This document shows, piece after piece, positions 1-7,165 of a DNA stretch of 38,898 nt. The stretch is from a virus. The position numbers and the translations under genes were made by a program. Under the pieces are notes generated by a model that worked only from the letters and a program-made list of their open reading frames with translations, did not search any database and was not told the DNA's origin. Position 1 is the stretch's first letter. Each line of letters opens with the position of its first letter. The DNA is taken from the IMG/VR virus record IMGVR_UViG_3300044858_002126, positions 1 to 38,898 of that record; one strand, given 5' to 3'.

Positions 1-126
1 CCAAATCTCTCCGTCGGCAGGGGCGAGAAACTCCCCGTGTCGAAGGGCGCGGGGCTGACGGCCAAGGGCCGCGCCCGCTACAACCGCGCCACGGGCAGCA
101 AGTTGCAGGCCCCGACCAAGGACAAG
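1..126. repeat. Left copy of terminal direct repeat
   Basis: Bases 1-126 are identical to 38753-38878. In the next 20 bases the two copies differ at five positions (127, 130, 132, 135 and 143 of the left copy). This is the overlap expected of a circular or terminally redundant genome, but with sequence variation at its edge. Confidence 0.9.
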
Positions 127-216
127 GACAACCCGCGCCACAAGTCCTTCTGCGCCCGCAGCCGTTCGTGGAAGGGCGAGCGAGGCAAGGCGGCACGGGC
201 AAGGTGGGGGTGCTGA
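1..216 (+). CDS. DUF6321-like small basic protein (3' part; 5' part at right end of window)
   Basis: The frame is open from base 1 and stops at TGA 214-216, ending in RARWGC. Its start is not here: the same codons occur at the right edge, where ATG 38735 precedes the CCA codon that equals base 1. Joined, the protein is about 77 residues, begins MARKRGPNLSVGRGEK and is rich in Lys, Arg and Gly. The GAGLTAKGRARYNRATGS segment, followed by a Cys-containing basic part (SFCARS), resembles phage proteins annotated DUF6321. The molecular function is unknown; the basic character suggests nucleic-acid binding or a virion-associated role (inference). It heads a run of five tiny genes with overlapping or 1-base junctions that leads into the portal gene. 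Confidence 0.75.
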   Translation, partial: PNLSVGRGEKLPVSKGAGLTAKGRARYNRATGSKLQAPTKDKDNPRHKSFCARSRSWKGERGKAARARWGC

Positions 217-217
217 C

Positions 218-346
218 ATGGCGAGGAACTCGCTGGTCGGGAACATCAACAGGCGCAAAAGGCTTGGGATCTCGCGCCCCAAGTCGAAGTCGACGGTCAG
301 CGCGAAGTCATATGCCGCCATGAAGCGCGGCTGGAAGGGCAAGTGA
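218..346 (+). CDS. Small basic protein, 42 aa, unknown function
   Basis: ATG 218 lies one base after the preceding stop and the frame ends at TGA 344-346, giving MARNSLVGNINRRKRLGISR and a Lys/Ser-rich remainder ending in KRGWKGK. No catalytic motif or membrane segment is seen. Small proteins with a similar NSLVGNIN..RK start occur in uncultured tailed phages next to terminase and portal genes (recollection, not checked). The stop overlaps the next start (TGATG), so translation is probably coupled. A DNA-packaging or virion-associated role is only a guess from position. Confidence 0.6.
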   Translation: MARNSLVGNINRRKRLGISRPKSKSTVSAKSYAAMKRGWKGK

Positions 347-456
347 TGCCGAAGGTCGGAAAGAAGTCGTTCCCCTACACGAAGATGGGCAAGATGCAGG
401 CCGCCTCCTACGCCAAGAAGTCCGGCAAGCCGATGAAAAAGGCGAAGAGGAAGTAA
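346..456 (+). CDS. Small Lys-rich protein, 36 aa, unknown function
   Basis: ATG 346 overlaps the upstream TGA, and the TAA at 454-456 shares a base with the next ATG. The product is MPKVGKKSFPYTKMGKMQAA followed by a Lys-rich tail (KKAKRK). It is very basic, with no cysteines and no hydrophobic segment. The coupled start/stop arrangement matches its neighbours and supports it being translated despite its size. It may bind nucleic acid or coat an acidic surface, but nothing in the sequence decides this. Confidence 0.55.
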   Translation: MPKVGKKSFPYTKMGKMQAASYAKKSGKPMKKAKRK

Positions 457-590
457 TGCCGTTCAAGTCGAAGGCACAGCAGGGGTACATGTTCGCGCAG
501 CACCCGCGGATGGCGAAGGAGATGGCTTCCAAGACGAAGTCCATGAAGAGCCTTCCAGCCCGCGCCAAGAAGAAGAAGGGTCGCAAGTGA
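456..590 (+). CDS. Small basic protein of the MPFKSxAQQ type, 44 aa
   Basis: ATG 456 overlaps the preceding TAA; TGA is at 588-590. The start MPFKSKAQQGYMFAQHPRMA matches a pattern very common in short phage proteins (MPFKS..Q..MFA...P.MA.E), followed by a Lys-rich end. That family is widespread near packaging and head genes but has no established function. No Shine-Dalgarno of its own is obvious, so coupling to the upstream gene is likely. Confidence 0.65.
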   Translation: MPFKSKAQQGYMFAQHPRMAKEMASKTKSMKSLPARAKKKKGRK

Positions 591-709
591 TCGAGAACAT
601 CGCGGTTCTGGTGTCAGCGTTCGTCCTCGGCGGGTTCGGGGGCATTGCCCTCTGCCGAAAGTTCGGCTGCCGCCTTCCCAAGCCAAAGGCCAAGGGGAAG
701 AAGCGGTGA
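587..709 (+). CDS. Tiny single-pass membrane protein, 40 aa
   Basis: A GTG start at 587 overlaps the upstream TGA (GTGA) and the frame ends at TGA 707-709. Residues about 5-23 (IAVLVSAFVLGGFGGIA) form one hydrophobic helix, followed by a Cys pair region and a very basic C-terminal tail (PKPKAKGKKR), suggesting N-out/C-in topology by the positive-inside rule. The next gene starts with GTG at 706, overlapping the stop in the same way. The role is unknown; a holin-like or membrane-anchoring function is possible but unsupported. Confidence 0.55.
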   Translation: MIENIAVLVSAFVLGGFGGIALCRKFGCRLPKPKAKGKKR

Positions 710-1002
710 ACTTCGTCAAGGTGCGCATGACGCATTTCCCGGTCGACGCGATCGACCAGATCGACGAGATCGGCGGGCGCGTGCGCGTCTCACTCTCGAA
801 CGGAATCAAGATCGACCTTGACCCGATCGAGGGTGAGAAGGTCCTGAAGCAGGTGTCCGCGTTCGGATCCCCGCCTGCTACCGTCCCGCAGCAGGACCAT
901 TCGACGGTCATCGCGCTCATGGCGCGGGTGGCCGCGCTTGAGGCGAGGGTCGCCTCCCTGTCCGACCGTGCGCCGAAGGCGAGGGCGAAGGCGAATGCTT
1001 GA
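706..1002 (+). CDS. Unknown 98-aa protein with C-terminal coiled coil
   Basis: A GTG start at 706 overlaps the upstream stop; TGA is at 1000-1002. The N-terminal ~55 residues look like a small beta-rich domain (GGRVRVSLSNGIKIDLDP). Residues about 68-88 (ALMARVAALEARVASLSD) have heptad-like Leu/Ala/Val spacing typical of a short oligomerising coiled coil, and the end is basic. It overlaps the portal start by 8 bases. Position between packaging genes and portal suggests a head or packaging accessory protein (inference). Confidence 0.6.
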   Translation: MNFVKVRMTHFPVDAIDQIDEIGGRVRVSLSNGIKIDLDPIEGEKVLKQVSAFGSPPATVPQQDHSTVIALMARVAALEARVASLSDRAPKARAKANA

Positions 1003-2770
1003 CTTCACGAACATCTCCGCCATCCGCGACGAGATCGACCGTGCGGAGTGGTTCCGCGACCAGCACTTCCAGACCCCGAAGGAACTGCGCGAGTGGTTCT
1101 GCGGGCAGGGCTACCGCGACGGGTACGGGGTGAACCATCCCGAGAACGCCGTCCACGCCTACGTCAGCATGGTGCTGCCGCGCATCATCCACGACAACCC
1201 CAAGGTGCGCGTGACGAGCGCGAGGCCGCATGTCCAGCGGACGGCCTGCGTCGCGATGAAGGCGGCGCTCAACAGGTGGTCGCGCATGGTTCGCCTGCGC
1301 GGCACGATCGAGCGCATCGCCACCGACATGCTGCTCGGATGGGGCGTCGCGCTCGTCGTCAACGAGCCGAAGGGCGCGGAGCGCAAGTGGGACTCCTCCG
1401 GCCCGTACCTCCCGCGCGCCTACCGAATCGACCCCGCGAGGTTCGTGATCGACCCCGCGGCGATGCACTGGGAGGAAGCCCGGTGGATGGGCCACGTCTG
1501 GGTCTGCGACAAGGAGGACCTCCTCCGCCGCGCGGAGTTCGACGAGACGTGGAACCGCGAGGAGATCGAGCGCCTCGCCACGAACAACGGCGTGGACGAG
1601 TTGCGCGACAATCGCGACGTTCCCGAGCGCCGCGAGGTGGCGATCTACGAGATCTGGGTCCCCGAACTGCACGAAGCGGCCGCGGAACTCCTCGACGAGG
1701 CGACCGACGATGCCCTGTACAACGGCACGATCTACACGGTCGCCAAGTACCAAGGCGGCTCCGGCGACTGCGTCTGCGAGTTCATCCGCAGGCCCCTGCC
1801 CTACTACGGCCCGCCTTCCGGCCCGTACACGGTCTTCGGTGCCTTCAGCGTCCCGAACGACCCGTACCCGCTGTCCCCGATCGTCGCCTGCCGCGACCAG
1901 ATCCAGTACGCGAACGACCTCGCGACGAGCCAGCAGGAGAACCAGAAGCGGTACAAGCGGATCCTCGTCGGGGACGCCAAGAACCCGAAGTTCCTTCAGG
2001 ACGTGGTGAACGCACCAGACCTGTACGTCTTCGCGGAGGCGGGTCTCGACGCCCGCAGCCTCCAGCCCGTCGAGGTCGGCGGCAGCACGAACCAGCACAT
2101 CCAGTCCGTCGAGGTCGCGAAGGATCGGCTCGACCGCGCCCTCGGCATGTCGGACGCCATGCGCGGGAACGTCGCCGGGAGCGCGAGCGCCACGGAGGTC
2201 GCCGTCGCGGAGAGCGCCAGCACCATGCGGATCGCCCACCTCAAGCGGGCGTTTCAGGACTCGGTGGACACGGTGTTCCGCAACATCGGCTGGTACATGT
2301 TCCACGACGAGCGCATCGTCATCCCGGTCGGCGGCGAGGACGCCCGCGAGGCTGGAATGCAGGATCCCGTGTTTCAGGGCGGCCTGAAGGTCGGCGCTTG
2401 GGAGGACATGCAGGTCGACGTGGACGCCTACAGCATGGAGCGCACCTCCGAGATGCTCGCCCAGAAGCGTGCCGTCGAGGTGTTTCAGGTCATCACGTCC
2501 GCCGGGCAGGCGATCCCCGCCATGCCTTGGATCAAGTGGCGCGACCTGCTCTCGTTCCTCGGTGACGCGCAGAACGTCCCGCAGATGCAGGATTTCATCG
2601 ACGAGGAGGTCATCCGCAAGATGCAGGGCGGCATGCCCGGTCCCGGAATCCCGTCCCCGGCGCAGGGGGGTGTTCCCGCTTCCGGCCCGGCACCTTCTCC
2701 TACTGGCGAGGCCCCGGCCGTCCCTGCCCGTGCGCAGGCGGCGATCGCGGCGGCAGCAGCGAGGGCATGA
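995..2770 (+). CDS. Portal protein
   Basis: The portal forms the dodecameric ring at the capsid vertex through which DNA is packaged and ejected. ATG 995 gives MLDFTNISAIRDEIDRAEWF, 591 residues, a usual size for podovirus portals. The frame is open further upstream, but ATG 995 is preferred because it makes the 8-base overlap with the previous gene normal here. Support: an alpha-helical N-terminal domain; a beta-rich middle with RIDPARFVIDPAA and an aromatic, Pro-rich stretch (YYGPPSGPYTVFG); a helical C-terminal domain with SDAMRGNVAGSASATEVAVA, a pattern typical of P22/T7-type portals; and a Pro/Ala-rich tail. It lies upstream of scaffold and capsid genes. The family assignment is confident; the closest relative is not determined. 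Confidence 0.88.
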   Translation: MLDFTNISAIRDEIDRAEWFRDQHFQTPKELREWFCGQGYRDGYGVNHPENAVHAYVSMVLPRIIHDNPKVRVTSARPHVQRTACVAMKAALNRWSRMVRLRGTIERIATDMLLGWGVALVVNEPKGAERKWDSSGPYLPRAYRIDPARFVIDPAAMHWEEARWMGHVWVCDKEDLLRRAEFDETWNREEIERLATNNGVDELRDNRDVPERREVAIYEIWVPELHEAAAELLDEATDDALYNGTIYTVAKYQGGSGDCVCEFIRRPLPYYGPPSGPYTVFGAFSVPNDPYPLSPIVACRDQIQYANDLATSQQENQKRYKRILVGDAKNPKFLQDVVNAPDLYVFAEAGLDARSLQPVEVGGSTNQHIQSVEVAKDRLDRALGMSDAMRGNVAGSASATEVAVAESASTMRIAHLKRAFQDSVDTVFRNIGWYMFHDERIVIPVGGEDAREAGMQDPVFQGGLKVGAWEDMQVDVDAYSMERTSEMLAQKRAVEVFQVITSAGQAIPAMPWIKWRDLLSFLGDAQNVPQMQDFIDEEVIRKMQGGMPGPGIPSPAQGGVPASGPAPSPTGEAPAVPARAQAAIAAAAARA

Positions 2771-3072
2771 TGCCGAGTTACGAGTTCGAGACGAAGGACG
2801 GGAAGGTCATCGAGTGCGTCTTCGCGATGCGCGACGTACCCGCCATCGGCTCGTCGTTCGAGCATCCGCTGTTCGGCACCGTCGTCCGCGTCCCGAGCGG
2901 CACGCAGGTCAGCCCGAACTTCACAACTTCGGCCTATCCGTACGTCAGCCGGGCGCTTCCGCGGAACCTCGCGGGCGTCAAGTGCGACGCGAACGGGCAT
3001 CCGATCATCCACAGTCGCCGTGAGGAACGCAACGTAGCGTCCCGCCACGGCTACGTCAGGGCAGAGGACTGA
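2767..3072 (+). CDS. Small protein with FmdB-like N-terminal start, 101 aa
   Basis: Two adjacent ATGs (2767 and 2770) are possible starts. The second gives MPSYEFETKDG and has better spacing from the GAGGG upstream. The opening resembles FmdB-type zinc ribbons (MPTYEYEC), but the Cys residues of that ribbon are not present, so it is at best a degenerate relative. The rest includes a short beta-rich region and a basic C terminus (HSRREERNVASRHGY). It overlaps the portal stop and sits directly before the scaffold-like gene. Function is unknown; a head-assembly role is inferred from position. Confidence 0.6.
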   Translation: MMPSYEFETKDGKVIECVFAMRDVPAIGSSFEHPLFGTVVRVPSGTQVSPNFTTSAYPYVSRALPRNLAGVKCDANGHPIIHSRREERNVASRHGYVRAED

Positions 3073-3074
3073 AC

Positions 3075-3980
3075 ATGGACAGCAATGCTGAACCCATCGT
3101 GCAGGCCGACACGCCGTCCGACGGGACGGCGGAGCAGGTCGTGCAGGACACCGCGCAGGTCACGGAAGCCGTCGAGGCCAACTCCGATGACGACGACGCA
3201 ATCCTCGCGAGGCTGCTCGACAGCATCGAGACGGAGGACGACAAGGAGGCAGACGTGGATTCGTCCGCTGCTCCCTCCGAGCCAGCCCCCGCACCCGATG
3301 CCCCGTCATTCGACCGTGACGCGGTCGCCAAGGTCCTGAAAAGGGACGGCGTACCCGACGAGGTCATCGCCTCGGCTTCTCCCGAGATCCTCTCCAAGTG
3401 GGCGGAATCGGCGGCGAAGCGGCAGAAGGACGTTGACTCGTACGGCGGTCGTCTGAAGCAGTTGGAGGAGCAGGTGTCGAAGGGCGCGCAGCAGAATCCA
3501 CAGGTGCAGGACAACACGCCTGTTCCGTCGGAAACGCCTGCGGCGGCCGATCCCTTCGCGCAGATGGCGGCGGTGTACGGCGACGATGTCGTCAGTCCCG
3601 TCCGCATGGCCTTCCAGCAGCAGCAAGCGCAGATGCAGGAGCAACTGCTGCTTGCGCAGGCCCGTGCTGCCGATGTCTCGCTCCGCGTCCAGTACGGGGC
3701 CAAGGCCCCCGCCTACGACGCGGTCCTCGCGAAGATGTCGGAACTCGGGGCTGCGAAGCCGGGTGGGTACGCAAGCGTCGACGAACTCGCCGCCGCCGCC
3801 TACTCGGCCATCGTTGGATCGAGGCCGTCAGCGCCTCCGAACGTGCGTGCCAGCCAGCCGACGGCCCCCAAGGGGACCACGGCCCCGGTGAAGCCGCCGC
3901 CTCGGGACGCGGACGACGAGATCCTTGACCAGATCATGTCGGGCGGGGGCATCCGCCTCCGATCCGCTTCAAGAAAGTAA
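3075..3980 (+). CDS. Scaffolding-like protein
   Basis: A 301-residue protein starting MDSNAEPIVQADTPSDG with GAGGA upstream of the ATG. The first ~85 residues are strongly acidic (a run of Asp near residue 38), followed by helical Gln-rich and Lys/Glu-rich segments, a QQQQAQMQEQLLLAQARAAD coiled-coil stretch, and a basic C-terminal end. Acidic, helix-rich and low-complexity composition between portal and major capsid genes is the usual signature of capsid scaffolding proteins, which direct procapsid assembly and then leave. No catalytic motif is visible. The call rests on composition and gene order rather than on a sequence motif. Confidence 0.75.
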   Translation: MDSNAEPIVQADTPSDGTAEQVVQDTAQVTEAVEANSDDDDAILARLLDSIETEDDKEADVDSSAAPSEPAPAPDAPSFDRDAVAKVLKRDGVPDEVIASASPEILSKWAESAAKRQKDVDSYGGRLKQLEEQVSKGAQQNPQVQDNTPVPSETPAAADPFAQMAAVYGDDVVSPVRMAFQQQQAQMQEQLLLAQARAADVSLRVQYGAKAPAYDAVLAKMSELGAAKPGGYASVDELAAAAYSAIVGSRPSAPPNVRASQPTAPKGTTAPVKPPPRDADDEILDQIMSGGGIRLRSASRK

Positions 3981-3992
3981 GGAGCAAGGCAA

Positions 3993-5243
3993 ATGCCTTC
4001 GATTACCCAGTTCAACGACTTCATGCAGTCCACCGGGCCTGCGTACCTGAAGTCCGCCGATGCAGTCATCAACGAGGCCGTCAAGAACAACTACGTCCTC
4101 TCCCGTCTTCTCAAGGAGAAGGCCAGCGAGACGCTCGTTCAGGGCGGTACGTCCATCAAGGACGTGATCGTCTTCGACGACGCCTCGACCTACCAGAAGT
4201 ACCAGCCCAACGACACGTTCACTTGGAACAACCCGCAGGTCACGGACACGCTGACCGCTCCGTGGCGGTTCTCGATGGACTACATGTCGTGGACCGATCA
4301 GGAGGTCGAACTCAACGACGGCGACGCCAAGACCATGTACAAGCGCCTCAAGCGCATCAAGGAGATGCGCATGTGGACCTCCATGCTGAACGGCATGGAG
4401 AACGACCTCTGGGCGCCGTACATGGGCAACTACGGCAACATGGAGACGGGCGGCAAGGAGCCTTACGGCCTCCCTGCGTTCATCACCGAGATCATTAACA
4501 GCGTCACCACCTTCGGTGAGCGCGGCGGCGCTCCGACCGGATGGACGAACGTGCTCGGCATCAACCCCACCACGGACGCCCGTTGGTCGAACCAGATCTC
4601 GTTCTACGACCGTGCGCTCGACCACAACGCGACCCCGGCTTCGTTCACCTACTCGAACCACAACGCCGGAACTCGTCAGGTCGGTGGTCTGTTCACCGCG
4701 ATGGACGAGATGTACCTGAAGGTGCAGTTTAAGGCTCCGCTGACGCAGCGTCAGTACTTCGAGGAGACGAACTTCCAGCGCCAGATGATCCTCGCGTCCC
4801 GTCTCGGCGTGAACACCTACAAGCGCGCCCTCCGTGCGTCGAACGACATGCTCGTCAGCCCGCAGGACAGCGCCTACAACACCCCGACGTTCTCGGGCAT
4901 CCCGGTCGAGTACTGCTCGAACCTCGATGACGCTGCGATCTTCCCCGCTGCCGGATCCTCCGTCACCGACAGCAAGTCCGGTCGCGATGGTGCGACCCTG
5001 TCCACGACGGTCACTCTGTCGGAGACGGCGGCCAACACCATCGACAAGGGGCCGCGCTTCTGGTTCGTCAACGGCCAGTACCTCACGCCGATCTTCCACA
5101 GCACCCGCTACATGAAGAAGCACGACGTGATGCGTCACCCGAACCAGCCGTTCACTTGGGTGCAGCCCGTCGATTGCTGGTGGAACCTGTTCTGCAACAG
5201 CCGCCAGCGTCACGGCATCGTCGCCCCGGTCAAGACCACCTGA
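3993..5243 (+). CDS. Major capsid protein
   Basis: A 416-residue protein beginning MPSITQFNDFMQSTGPAYLK, with a strong Shine-Dalgarno (TAAGGAG overlapping the upstream stop). It follows portal and scaffold, has the length of an HK97-fold capsid subunit, and contains the expected alternation of an N-terminal arm, a long helix (LKRIKEMRMWTSMLNGMEND) and beta-rich domains. The C-terminal half is rich in aromatic and Asn/Thr residues. It is followed immediately by a strong hairpin (5253-5276), as often seen after highly expressed capsid genes. The fold assignment is inferred from order, length and pattern. Confidence 0.85.
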   Translation: MPSITQFNDFMQSTGPAYLKSADAVINEAVKNNYVLSRLLKEKASETLVQGGTSIKDVIVFDDASTYQKYQPNDTFTWNNPQVTDTLTAPWRFSMDYMSWTDQEVELNDGDAKTMYKRLKRIKEMRMWTSMLNGMENDLWAPYMGNYGNMETGGKEPYGLPAFITEIINSVTTFGERGGAPTGWTNVLGINPTTDARWSNQISFYDRALDHNATPASFTYSNHNAGTRQVGGLFTAMDEMYLKVQFKAPLTQRQYFEETNFQRQMILASRLGVNTYKRALRASNDMLVSPQDSAYNTPTFSGIPVEYCSNLDDAAIFPAAGSSVTDSKSGRDGATLSTTVTLSETAANTIDKGPRFWFVNGQYLTPIFHSTRYMKKHDVMRHPNQPFTWVQPVDCWWNLFCNSRQRHGIVAPVKTT

Positions 5244-5252
5244 TGAAGCAAC

Positions 5253-5276
5253 GGGGGCGGGAGCGATCCCGCCCCC
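5253..5276 (+). terminator. Strong GC hairpin after the capsid gene
   Basis: Perfect 10-bp stem GGGGGCGGGA / TCCCGCCCCC with a GCGA (GNRA) loop, starting nine bases after the capsid stop and followed by TCTACC. The T-tract is weak, so it could be a partial terminator or a 3'-end stabilising hairpin that lets some transcription continue into the next gene. Confidence 0.7.
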
Positions 5277-5303
5277 TCTACCACACAAGGAAGGACACAC
5301 ACA

Positions 5304-5849
5304 ATGATTCTTGCTCCTAACAACGGTGCGCTCGGGATCCAGCCCGCTGGCACCTCCGCGCGCTGCATCAACCGCGATTCCACGGCAGTCGTCGTCGGAA
5401 ACGTCGTCATCACGTCGTTCAACCACAGCAGCGTCATCTATCCTCCCGCGGAAACCGTCGCGAGTTTTGAACTCTCGCCGTTCTCCTGCGTGAAGTTGGC
5501 TGAAGGCGATGTCAATGCATCGTCCGGTGACGGCTCGCACTCGAACGCCGGATACATCGGCGTCGTCACCTCCCTTCCGTCCGGTTCGGGCGCGCAGGGT
5601 CAGGTGGTCAACGTGCAGTTCGGCGGCATCGCCACCGCTCTCGTTCGCGCCACGACCAACAACGTCGTCGTCGGCAGCAAGTTGTTCCTGTCCGATACGG
5701 CTGGTCGTTTCGGCAACGAGGCCGATTCGGCAAACCCGGACACGACCGTCGCGATCTCGCTTGGCGCCGTGACGGCTGCGGCGTCTGCGAACATCCCCGT
5801 TCTGCTGTTCAACGGCCCGATTGATGGCACGGCTACGGCCCTGACCTGA
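5304..5849 (+). CDS. Capsid decoration-like protein
   Basis: A 181-residue protein starting MILAPNNGALGIQPAGTSAR, with AAGGAAGG about nine bases upstream of the ATG. It is almost entirely beta-type, with many Val, Thr, Ser and Gly residues, and contains patterns such as GYIGVVTSLPSG and NNVVVGSKLFLSDTAG seen in small capsid cement proteins. It lies right after the capsid gene and is flanked on both sides by strong hairpins. Cement proteins bind the capsid exterior and stabilise it against internal DNA pressure. The assignment is by context and composition; a head-fibre role is an alternative. Confidence 0.6.
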   Translation: MILAPNNGALGIQPAGTSARCINRDSTAVVVGNVVITSFNHSSVIYPPAETVASFELSPFSCVKLAEGDVNASSGDGSHSNAGYIGVVTSLPSGSGAQGQVVNVQFGGIATALVRATTNNVVVGSKLFLSDTAGRFGNEADSANPDTTVAISLGAVTAAASANIPVLLFNGPIDGTATALT

Positions 5850-5866
5850 TCTGACGCAACCATTCA

Positions 5867-5894
5867 CCACTGGCCGGGGAAACCCGGCCAGTGG
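5867..5894 (+). terminator. Perfect 12-bp hairpin with GAAA tetraloop
   Basis: CCACTGGCCGGG pairs exactly with CCCGGCCAGTGG around a GAAA loop. It lies between the decoration-like gene and the gp11-like gene, ending only eight bases before ATG 5903. No T-tract follows, so it may be an RNA-stability or processing element, or a translational control hairpin, rather than a classical terminator. Confidence 0.65.
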
Positions 5895-5902
5895 AATTAC
5901 CG

Positions 5903-6634
5903 ATGCTCACATACCTCGACCTGAAGAACCACGTCCTCCTCGCCATCGGCGGTCGTCCATCGACGGCATCCGGGCAGACGGTCGCGCAGCGACAGGCCGA
6001 AATCGTGAACATCGCCGGGGAACACCTGTTCACCCACCCGTGGCGGTTCCGCGAGGCTTCGTCGAACGTCTCCACCGTGGTTTCGCAGTCGTATGTCTCG
6101 CTGCCATCGGACTTTGCAGAACTGACGCAGGCTTGGAAGGAGGACTACGTCCTCTGGATCCAGTCCCCGGAGGAGGTCGAGGCCGCCCGGCAGTCGAACT
6201 ACCCGGACCTGACGTGGCGGGCCTACGTCAAGGAGTACGTCCCGACCGGGGACACGGCTGGCGTCTCCACGACCGCTTCCTACAGGCTCGAACTCTACCC
6301 GACCCCCACCTCCGTCGAGACGCTCAAGATCCTGTACCGCAAGGGCTGGCAGGGGGTATCCGCTTCCACGGCCGATACGAGGATCATCGAGATCCCGCGG
6401 CACGTCGAGGCGACGCTGATCGCCTATGTCCGGGCCGTCGCGGAGTCGTACGAGGACGGGCAGCAGAGCCAGCGGTTCGCGGAGATCGAGGCTGGCCCGA
6501 TCTTCGGGGCTGCGAAGCAGAAGGACGGGATGGTGCAAGGCACCTTCGGACAGTTGCCGCCGAACCTCTGGCGGTCAGGAACACGGAACGGGCCGGGATT
6601 CGTCATCCTCAACCCCGTGAACAACCCATCGTAA
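5903..6634 (+). CDS. Tail tubular protein A / adaptor-like (T7 gp11 type)
   Basis: ATG 5903 gives MLTYLDLKNHVLLAIGGRPS, 243 residues. The in-frame GTG at 5891 lies inside the right arm of the hairpin and is less likely to be the start. The N-terminal helices, the NIAGEHLFTHPWRFRE segment and a SQSYVSLPSDFAEL strand region resemble the gp11-type adaptor that connects the portal to the tail nozzle in podoviruses. Length is close to the T7 protein. Gene order (capsid, decoration, adaptor) fits. There is no individually diagnostic catalytic residue, so the call rests on fold-type pattern and synteny. Confidence 0.7.
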   Translation: MLTYLDLKNHVLLAIGGRPSTASGQTVAQRQAEIVNIAGEHLFTHPWRFREASSNVSTVVSQSYVSLPSDFAELTQAWKEDYVLWIQSPEEVEAARQSNYPDLTWRAYVKEYVPTGDTAGVSTTASYRLELYPTPTSVETLKILYRKGWQGVSASTADTRIIEIPRHVEATLIAYVRAVAESYEDGQQSQRFAEIEAGPIFGAAKQKDGMVQGTFGQLPPNLWRSGTRNGPGFVILNPVNNPS

Positions 6635-6643
6635 GGAACGACC

Positions 6644-7165
6644 ATGAGCCTCATCGGACTGAATCCAACGATCACCGCCACCCGGACGCTGACTGCCCCT
6701 ATGGAGGTGGCGTCTCCGTCCAACCTGACCCTTCCGTCCTCGCTTACGGTTCGCAATGGTACGACGACGACGCCAGTGACGGTTACGTCCGGCACTACGG
6801 CGGGGATTGTGCTTGGCGCGCGCCTGAACTACGCCAAGATCCAGACGGCGTCAAGCGCGTCTGGCGGATCTGTCGTCCTGCACGTCATCGGCTGGAACCG
6901 TGGCGACGACGGTTTCTGGCGTCCGCAGTTGCTTACGACCTGCACCGTTACCGCTGGTGCTGCCACGACCTCGGTAAACGGAGCAAACCAGTACCTCGGC
7001 CTTACCTACGTCAAGAACTTCGGTGACTGCAAGGTCTACAACGGCAACATCGCTGCCGTGTACGGCGGGTTCATCATCGTCGATCTGTGTGGCGCGGAAC
7101 TGGTCGAGATCGCCATGACCGCTTCCAGCACTCCGACCGCCAACGCCCTCGTCGGGTTCATCTGA
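6644..7165 (+). CDS. Beta-rich structural protein, 173 aa, unknown
   Basis: Begins MSLIGLNPTITATRTLTAPM with AAGGA upstream. The sequence is dominated by Thr, Ser, Val and Gly strands, ends hydrophobically (TANALVGFI), and has a few aromatic positions. The composition suits a virion surface or tail protein. It lies between the adaptor and the spike/fibre gene, and its stop overlaps the next ATG (TGATG). No family is recognised; head fibre, decoration or tail-associated roles are all possible. Confidence 0.6.
   Translation: MSLIGLNPTITATRTLTAPMEVASPSNLTLPSSLTVRNGTTTTPVTVTSGTTAGIVLGARLNYAKIQTASSASGGSVVLHVIGWNRGDDGFWRPQLLTTCTVTAGAATTSVNGANQYLGLTYVKNFGDCKVYNGNIAAVYGGFIIVDLCGAELVEIAMTASSTPTANALVGFI

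Noticed and set aside
917-2305. Long minus-strand open frame opposite the portal gene
   Set aside because: Antisense to a well-supported portal gene, Arg/Asp/Val-rich composition typical of GC-rich shadows, no ribosome-binding site. The same reasoning removes the long minus frames at 3969-5870, 16803-18419, 19893-21806, 21996-23966 and 36649-38433.
5891-5902. GTG 5891 as start of the gp11-like gene
   Set aside because: It is buried in the right arm of the 12-bp hairpin; ATG 5903 directly downstream is simpler.
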